Source: Solirubrobacterales bacterium 70-9
GTDB taxonomy: Bacteria; Actinomycetota; Thermoleophilia; Solirubrobacterales; 70-9
NCBI GenBank assembly: GCA_001898095.1
Contig: MKSH01000031.1
Span: 5,052-15,659, forward strand
Length of the DNA: 10,608 nt
Direction: 5' to 3'
The position numbers and the translations under genes are program-made. This document shows, piece by piece, positions 6,872 through 10,608 of this stretch. The notes below the pieces were generated by a model. That model was not told the origin of the DNA and did no database searches. It saw nothing but the letters and a program-made list of their open reading frames with translations. The number at the start of each line of letters is the position of its first letter. Position 1 is the first letter of the stretch.

Positions 6872-7683
6872 ATGGCCTTACCGTTGGTCCCCGACGAGCT
6901 GTGGGAGGCGATGGAGCCGCTGATCCCGGAGGTGAAGCGCCGCTACCGCCATCCGGGTCGCAAGCGGATCCCTGATCGGCAGGTGCTGGCGGGCATCCTC
7001 TTCGTCTTGAAGACCGGCATCCCGTGGGAGGACCTGCCCCAGGAGATGGGCTGCGGCTCGGGGGTCACCTGCTGGCGGCGCCTGGACGAGTGGCAGCGCC
7101 AGGGCGTCTGGCAGCGGCTGCATGAAGTGCTCCTGGCGAAGCTGAACGCAGCCGATCAGATCAACTGGGAGAGGGCCGCGGTCGACTCCTCTCATGTGCG
7201 GGCCTTCGGGGGGGCGGGTCCACCGGCCCGAGCCCGGTGGACCGCCGAAAGCCCGGCTCCAAGCACCACCTGATCACCTGCGGGGCCGGTAACCCGCTGG
7301 CCGCCGAGACGACCGCCGCCAACGTCAACGACGTCACCCGCTTCGTGCCCTTGGTCGACGCCGTCCCGCCGATCAAAGGCCGCCGTGGGCGCCCCCGTCG
7401 AAGACCGAGAGAGGTCTACGGCGATCGCGCCTATCACTCACGCAAGTCCCGCCGCGAACTGCGTGATCGCCGGGTCAAGGTCAGGGTCGCCAGACCCGGC
7501 GACCCCCACGGCTCCGGCCTCGGCCGCAAGCGCTGGGTGGTGGAGCGGACGCTCTCCTGGCTTCACCAACACCGCCGCCTGCGAGTTCGCTACGAGCGTC
7601 GGGACGACATCCACGAAGCGCTGCTCACGATCGGCTGCTGCCTGATCTGCATCAAGCAGCTTCAGGGGGTGGAGTCATTTTGA
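6872..7683 (+). CDS. IS5-family transposase, two frames joined by -1 frameshift
   Basis: Frame 0 (from ATG 6872) encodes the N-terminal DUF4096-type DNA-binding part and the first catalytic Asp (D105, AVDSS). Unshifted reading ends at 7273. Shifting -1 at the G run 7208-7214 joins residue 114 to the second frame, which runs to the TGA at 7681-7683 and carries the DDE domain: GSKHHLI, the second Asp in YGDRAYHS, and the Glu in WVVERTLSWLH. The joined protein is about 270 residues, the normal full length for this family, with all three DDE residues present. AGGGAG (6860-6865) is a strong ribosome binding site 6 nt before the ATG. A programmed frameshift is more likely than decay because no other lesion is visible and the stimulatory signals are in place; a plain inactivating indel cannot be excluded. 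Confidence 0.85.
7208..7243 (+). promoter_or_regulatory. Frameshift signal: G7 run plus 10-bp stem-loop
   Basis: Seven Gs at 7208-7214 (frame-0 codons GGG GGG G) lie exactly where the reading frame must change. A perfect 10-bp stem follows: ggtccaccgg (7217-7226) and ccggtggacc (7234-7243) with a 7-nt loop. Slipping one base back on the Gs keeps good codon-anticodon pairing. The stem starts about 3 nt after the second GGG codon, somewhat closer than the usual 5-9 nt. Polymerase slippage on G7 is an alternative mechanism. Confidence 0.6.
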
Positions 7684-7692
7684 AAGGCGCTC
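7680..7692 (-). repeat. IS right terminal inverted repeat
   Basis: Read on the minus strand this is GAGCGCCTTTCAA, matching the left end at 10 of 13 positions. It overlaps the transposase stop by 4 nt and is followed by the TAA target copy at 7693-7695. Confidence 0.72.
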
Positions 7693-7707
7693 TAAGGAGG
7701 TTCCAAG

Positions 7708-7755
7708 GCCCTGAGTGAGTTGAGCACACCAGGGTGTGCTCAACTCACTCAGGGC
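7708..7755. terminator. Perfect 23-bp palindrome between IS and ABC genes
   Basis: Arms 7708-7730 and 7733-7755 are exact reverse complements around AG at 7731-7732. The core (gagtgagttgagcacacc) is less GC-rich than its surroundings. It lies 12 nt outside the IS end and between convergent genes, so a bidirectional terminator is a reasonable guess, but no T-run follows on either strand. A site for a dimeric protein or a small palindromic mobile element are alternatives. Confidence 0.45.
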
Positions 7756-7826
7756 ATCCCGGCCTCGGGAACAGGTCCCGACGGGGAGACGGGTGCAAGG
7801 CGTCGGGAGGAGGCGCGGGAGACGCC

Positions 7827-7978
7827 GGGGACGTCACGAGGCGCGCGTGCTCCGCGGAGGTCCCTGCGAGGCCCCTGACGCGCTGCGTGGATCGACCCTG
7901 CCGGGGCAAGGTCGATGCACGCAGCGGGTCCTCGACGGCGCTGAGGCGCGCAGAACTCTCAAGGAACGTCACGTCCCC
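7827..7978. repeat. 152-bp concentric imperfect palindrome
   Basis: The inner arms 7877-7902 and 7905-7930 are complementary at 23 of 26 positions. Outer arms 7827-7838 (ggggacgtcacg) and 7967-7978 (complement ggggacgtgacg) match at 11 of 12 positions and share almost the same centre (about 7903). No coding sequence is credible here. It could fold as a long structured RNA or be a small inverted-repeat element; its nature is unknown. Confidence 0.55.
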
Positions 7979-8195
7979 GCTCCCGATCCCCCGCGTCTCC
8001 CCCGATCCACACCGATCCCCCGCAGGTCCTCCGCACCCGGGCGTCTCGGAGGCGGCCACAGCCTGCCCGGGTCGCCTCCGAGACGCCCGGGCCTCCCGTC
8101 CCCCGGCCGCAGGGGCAAGAGCCCTCGCCCGTCCCCGCCGCAGGGGCGTCGAAGCCCGCCCGTCCCCCGGCCTCCCGGGGCTCGAACAGCCCGCC
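7979..8195. repeat. Dispersed hairpin repeat, copy 2
   Basis: This is the second copy of the repeat at 1-166, in the same orientation: gctcccgatcccccgcg (7979-7995), a cccccgcaggtcctccgcaccc block, the identical 18-bp arms (8036-8053 and 8074-8091) around a 20-nt loop that differs from copy 1, then tandem units beginning cgtcccc at 8097, 8130 and 8161 (two full units and a degenerate third, against two in copy 1). It has extra sequence between the first two blocks compared with copy 1. It precedes the luciferase-like remnant and lies 3' of the minus-strand ABC genes. Confidence 0.75.
8036..8091. terminator. 18-bp perfect hairpin in repeat copy 2
   Basis: Arms 8036-8053 and 8074-8091 are exact reverse complements and identical to the arms of the hairpin at 49-106. 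It lies about 160 nt past the end of the minus-strand ABC operon, with no T-run, so a terminating role is possible but unproven. Confidence 0.35.
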
Positions 8196-8231
8196 GCCCG
8201 CAGCTTCGCCACGGTCCTCGCCGCCCTCGCC
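8187..8231 (+). pseudogene. Probable 3' remnant of a luciferase-like oxidoreductase gene
   Basis: Reading from 8187 gives QPAARSFATVLAALA, identical at 12 of 15 positions to the C-terminal QPAAREFAAVLAALE of the luciferase-like protein encoded at 5697-6638. Most nucleotide differences fall at third codon positions, the pattern of two diverged coding sequences rather than chance. There is no stop at the matching position and no coding body upstream, where repeat copy 2 sits. The first few codons overlap the degenerate third tandem unit, so part of the match could be coincidence in GC-rich DNA. Confidence 0.4.
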
Positions 8232-8248
8232 GACTGCGTTCGCAGTCG
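8231..8248. terminator. Short hairpin just after the DppF-like stop
   Basis: cgactgcg and cgcagtcg form an 8-bp inverted repeat (in practice about 6-7 bp with a small loop) ending 5 nt beyond the TGA of the DppF-like gene on the minus strand. No T-run follows, so it is a weak terminator candidate. Confidence 0.35.
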
Positions 8249-8253
8249 CGGGG

Positions 8254-9114
8254 TCAGCTCGCGGCGATGCGCATCCGCGGGTCGGGATGCGGATGGGCGG
8301 CGAGGAGGGCCTGGGTGTATTCGTGCTCGGGGTGGGCGAAGACGGTATGGGTCGGGCCGGTCTCGACGATGCGGCCGTACTGCATCACCGCGATCCGGTC
8401 GGCGACCTCGGCGATCACCGCCAGCTGGTGGGAGATGAAGAGGATCGCGACGCCGAGCTCCTCGCGCAGGTCGAGGAAGAGGTTCAGGAGCTGCGCCTGC
8501 ACCGACACGTCGAGGGCGGAGACGGCCTCGTCGGCGATGATCAGCTCCGGGTCGACGGCGAGCGCGCGCGCGATCGAGACCCGCTGGCGCTGCCCGCCGG
8601 AGAGTTCGCGCGGCTTGCGCGAGGCGATCCGGTCGGTCAGCTGGACCAGGCCGAGCAGCCGCGAGACGAAGGCCTGCTCGTTCTCCGCGCCCGGCCGGTC
8701 ATGCACCTTGCCCGCTTCGTGCAGCGCCGCGCCGATCGTCATCCGCGGGTTCAGCGAGGCATAGGGGTCCTGGAAGACCATCTGCATCCGCCGTCGCAGC
8801 TCGCGCAGCTCGGCGCCCTTGTGGGCGCGGATGTCGACGCCGTCGACGCGGACCGCGCCGCCGTCGGGCTCGATCAGCCGGATCAGGCAGCGGGCGAGCG
8901 TCGTCTTGCCCGAGCCCGAGCCACCGGCGATGCCGAGGATCTCACTGCGGTTGAGGGTGAAGCTGACGTCGTCGACGGCGCGGTGCGGGGCCACCTCCTT
9001 GCGGGCGATCCGCTCGGCGAGCCCCCGGCGCAGGCCGAATTCCTTCACCAGCGAGTCGACCTCGAGCAGGTGCGCCTTCTCGCTGCCGAGGCTCTCCGGG
9101 GCGGCCTCGCTCAC
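8254..9114 (-). CDS. Peptide ABC transporter ATPase, DppF/OppF-like, short C-terminus
   Basis: A 286-residue ABC ATPase with Walker A GGSGSGKTT (64-72), Q-loop QDPYASLNP (115-123), signature LSGGQRQR (171-178), Walker B LIIADE with the OppF-typical AVSALD (191-202) and H-loop His (H229 in ISHQLAV, with Gln where Asp is usual). All nucleotide-binding parts are intact. Most OppF/DppF proteins run 320 or more residues with a C-terminal Cys-containing oligopeptide domain; here the protein stops soon after HPEHEYTQALLAAHPHPDPR, lacking that tail. The GTG start forms a GTGA overlap with the DppD-like stop, so the two ATPases are coupled and should pair as a heterodimer driving peptide import. Confidence 0.92.
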   Translation of the reverse strand: MSEAAPESLGSEKAHLLEVDSLVKEFGLRRGLAERIARKEVAPHRAVDDVSFTLNRSEILGIAGGSGSGKTTLARCLIRLIEPDGGAVRVDGVDIRAHKGAELRELRRRMQMVFQDPYASLNPRMTIGAALHEAGKVHDRPGAENEQAFVSRLLGLVQLTDRIASRKPRELSGGQRQRVSIARALAVDPELIIADEAVSALDVSVQAQLLNLFLDLREELGVAILFISHQLAVIAEVADRIAVMQYGRIVETGPTHTVFAHPEHEYTQALLAAHPHPDPRMRIAAS

Positions 9115-10148
9115 GCTTCGATCCTCTCCGCGTCGGCGGCAGCACCGCCCCGTCCCGTGGTCCGCGCGCCGGTCCCCGCGAAGGGGCGCACCGGGCAGGC
9201 CGAGTGATGGTCGGGACCGACCGGCATCAGCTTCATCGGAACCTGGTCGCAGCCGGGCTGGACGTGCTCGCAGCGCGGGGCGAAGACGCAGCCGGGGATC
9301 ACCTCGCTGAGCTCCGGCGGGTGCCCGGCCAGCGCCGCGCGGCGTTTCACGTTGCCGGCCGAGTCGAGCTCCGGCACCGAGTTCAGCAACGCCCGCGTAT
9401 AGGGGTGTTCGGGTTCGTGGTAGATCGTCTCCACCGGGCCGGTCTCGACGATGTGGCCGCCGTACATCACCGCCACCCGGTCGCAGGCCTGGGCGATCAC
9501 GCCGAAGTCATGGGACACCAGCAGCATCGCCATCCCCTCCTCGGCGCGCATGGTGCCGAGCAGTTCCAGGATCTGCGCCTGGGTGGTGACGTCGAGCGCC
9601 GTGGTCGGCTCGTCGGCGAGCATCAGCCGCGGGCTGGAGGCGGTCGAGATCGCAATCATCACCCGCTGGCACATGCCGCCGGAGAGCTCGTGCGGGTAGG
9701 CGCGGTAGCGGCGCTCGGGGTCCTCGATCCCGACCCGGTCGAGCAGCGCGATCGCCTCCGCCTTCGCCGCCTTGCTCGACCTCCCGCGGTTGACCCTCAA
9801 GGTTTCGGCGATCTGCGCGCCGACCCGCAACACCGGGTTCAACGAGCCGAAGGGATTCTGGTAGATCATCCCGACCGAGTGGGCGCGGAAGTCCCGCAGC
9901 TGCCCCCGACCCATCGCCATCACGTCCTGCCCGTCGAAGCGGACCGTGCCCGCCGAGATCGAGCCGGGCTCGGGGACCATCCGCATCACCGCGCGGCAGG
10001 TGAGGCTCTTGCCGGAGCCGGACTCGCCGACCAGACCGACGACCTCGCCCTCGTCGAGGGCCAGGTCGACGCCCTTCACCGCGACCAGCGGCCCCTCCTC
10101 GCCGGGGAACTCGATCCGCAGGGCCTCGATCTCGAGCAGGCTAGACAT
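9111..10148 (-). CDS. Peptide ABC transporter ATPase, DppD/OppD-like
   Basis: A 345-residue ATPase with Walker A GESGSGKSL (41-49), Q-loop YQNPFGSLNP (96-105), Walker B LMLADEPTTALD (175-186) and H-loop SHD (212-214). The signature is LSGGMCQR (155-162) with Cys160 where Arg is nearly universal; the LSGG core is unaffected. The C-terminal oligopeptide-transport domain is complete, with Cys287, Cys293, Cys300 and Cys318 in the GCxFxPRC...C...AC pattern that in relatives can bind an Fe-S cluster. GGAGAGGAG 10 nt upstream supports the ATG at 10148. It follows the permease gene, separated by a coupled 23-codon ORF, and overlaps the DppF-like gene by 4 nt. Confidence 0.93.
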   Translation of the reverse strand: MSSLLEIEALRIEFPGEEGPLVAVKGVDLALDEGEVVGLVGESGSGKSLTCRAVMRMVPEPGSISAGTVRFDGQDVMAMGRGQLRDFRAHSVGMIYQNPFGSLNPVLRVGAQIAETLRVNRGRSSKAAKAEAIALLDRVGIEDPERRYRAYPHELSGGMCQRVMIAISTASSPRLMLADEPTTALDVTTQAQILELLGTMRAEEGMAMLLVSHDFGVIAQACDRVAVMYGGHIVETGPVETIYHEPEHPYTRALLNSVPELDSAGNVKRRAALAGHPPELSEVIPGCVFAPRCEHVQPGCDQVPMKLMPVGPDHHSACPVRPFAGTGARTTGRGGAAADAERIEA

Positions 10149-10212
10149 AGATTTCGCGCTCCTCTCCCGGCGCGAAGAACCAGATATGCACGCTTGGTCG
10201 TTCCGCGCTCAT
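10141..10212 (-). CDS. Candidate 23-residue micro-ORF between permease and DppD
   Basis: The ATG at 10212 forms an ATGA overlap with the permease stop, and the TAG at 10141-10143 overlaps the first codons of the DppD-like gene (8-nt overlap), so ribosomes could pass from permease to micro-ORF to DppD. A G-rich stretch before the ATG (gggggg, 3 nt away) may help start. The peptide begins MSAERPSVHIWFF and ends EEREIYV; no membrane segment or known family is recognised. It may simply be a coupling leader keeping ribosomes on the mRNA, or chance. Confidence 0.35.
   Translation of the reverse strand: MSAERPSVHIWFFAPGEEREIYV
10159..10167 (-). promoter_or_regulatory. Ribosome binding site of the DppD-like gene
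   Basis: GGAGAGGAG on the minus strand ends 10 nt before the ATG at 10148 and decides this start. It lies inside the micro-ORF, so translation of the micro-ORF would clear any structure over it. Confidence 0.6.
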
Positions 10213-10608
10213 CGTCCCCCCCGCTCGAGGCCGCGGTCGGAGATGCCCTCGCCGACCAGACCGATGCCGACGCCGAGCATCACCAGCACCAGGCCGGGCA
10301 GGGTCGAGATCCACCAGGCGCTCAGCAGGTAGGCCTGGCCGTTGGCGATGATCGAGCCGAGCTCGGCGGTCGGCGGCTGCACGCCGAAGCCGAGGTAGGA
10401 GAGGCCGGCGAGCAGGATCAGGTTGCCGATCAGGTCGATGGTCGAGTAGACGAGGCAGGGGCGGGCGACGTTGGGCAGGCCGTGCTTGAAGATCGCCCGC
10501 CATTTGCTGTAGCCGAGCGCGGTGGTGGCCAGCATGTAGGGCTGCTCGCGCACGATCAGCATTTCGGCCCGCGCCAATCGCGCGTATAACGCCCAGGCGG
10601 CGAGCGGC
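10209..10608 (-). CDS. Peptide ABC transporter permease, DppC/OppC-like (5' end outside window)
   Basis: The last 132 residues of a binding-protein-dependent permease of the DppC type. The EAA loop that contacts the ATPases is visible (VREQPYMLATTALGYSKWRAIFKHGLPN), followed by hydrophobic segments (IDLIGNLILLAGLSYLGFGV and WWISTLPGLVLVMLGVGIGLVG) and the typical ending GEGISDRGLERGGR. The frame stays open to the window edge with family-like residues (WALYARLARAE), so the start is beyond 10608; any start inside the window would be false. A DppB permease and a binding protein are expected further upstream. Confidence 0.92.
   Translation of the reverse strand, partial: PLAAWALYARLARAEMLIVREQPYMLATTALGYSKWRAIFKHGLPNVARPCLVYSTIDLIGNLILLAGLSYLGFGVQPPTAELGSIIANGQAYLLSAWWISTLPGLVLVMLGVGIGLVGEGISDRGLERGGR

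Larger units (their letters stand above)
6797..7692 (+). mobile_element. IS5-family insertion sequence, about 896 bp, complete
   Basis: The element encodes one split IS5-type transposase and is bounded by 13-bp imperfect terminal inverted repeats, gaaccccctt-type left end (6797-6809) and its counterpart at 7680-7692, matching at 10 of 13 positions. Direct repeats TAA flank it (6794-6796, 7693-7695); because adjacent bases also match, CTAA or the whole CTAAG is equally possible. TNA/YTAR duplications are typical of the IS1031/IS427/IS5 groups. Size, terminal repeats and frames all fit a complete and perhaps active copy. Confidence 0.82.

Noticed and set aside
7237..7683. Second transposase frame as an independent gene starting at the GTG at 7237
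   Set aside because: It lacks a ribosome binding site, starts inside the stem-loop and lacks the first catalytic Asp; the -1 fusion explains it better.
7734..8764. Plus-strand frames across the non-coding region and into the ABC gene
   Set aside because: They run through the hairpins and antisense to the DppF-like gene, with repetitive Arg/Pro-rich content. Only the 15-codon luciferase-like match inside one frame deserves notice.

Overview
The window is very GC-rich chromosomal DNA with third codon positions almost saturated in G/C, alanine- and arginine-rich proteins and long spurious open frames on the opposite strand. An F420-type luciferase-like oxidoreductase, the general gene content and probable leaderless starts with TANNNT -10 boxes suggest a high-GC actinobacterium, possibly of the Thermoleophilia/Solirubrobacterales. 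That placement is inference; no rRNA or marker gene is present.

Layout. (1) 1-167: one copy of a dispersed hairpin-bearing repeat. (2) 168-5650: seven minus-strand genes in the transcription order MFS transporter, TetR regulator, membrane GGDEF protein, MOSC protein, secreted NodB-type deacetylase, PEP mutase/isocitrate lyase-family enzyme, small Acetyltransf_CG protein. The last five are packed with gaps of 0-15 bp or a 4-bp overlap, and two of the small gaps carry the same 13-nt sequence resembling an internal leaderless promoter. (3) 5651-5696: a 46-bp divergent promoter gap. (4) 5697-6638: plus-strand F420-type luciferase-like oxidoreductase. (5) 6797-7692: an apparently complete IS5-family insertion sequence with terminal inverted repeats, a target duplication and a transposase split into two frames at a G7 run followed by a perfect 10-bp stem-loop. 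(6) 7697-8253: about 560 bp without an intact gene, holding a perfect 23-bp palindrome, a 150-bp concentric palindrome, a second copy of the repeat seen at 1-166, and what looks like the 3' remnant of a second luciferase-like gene. (7) 8254-10608: minus-strand dipeptide/oligopeptide ABC transporter genes (permease C-terminus running off the window, DppD-like ATPase, DppF-like ATPase), with a 23-codon ORF coupled to both neighbours between permease and DppD.

How the genes work together. The MFS-TetR pair looks like a self-regulated exporter. The genes after it share an operon-like arrangement but no obvious single pathway. The ABC genes form a standard peptide importer. The least ordinary parts are the non-coding ones: the IS frameshift signal, the structured 7.7-8.2 kb region, the shared repeat family, the repeated stop/-10 motif and the coupled micro-ORF. 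No phage, CRISPR, toxin-antitoxin or biosynthetic cluster is visible, and no clearly new multi-gene system.
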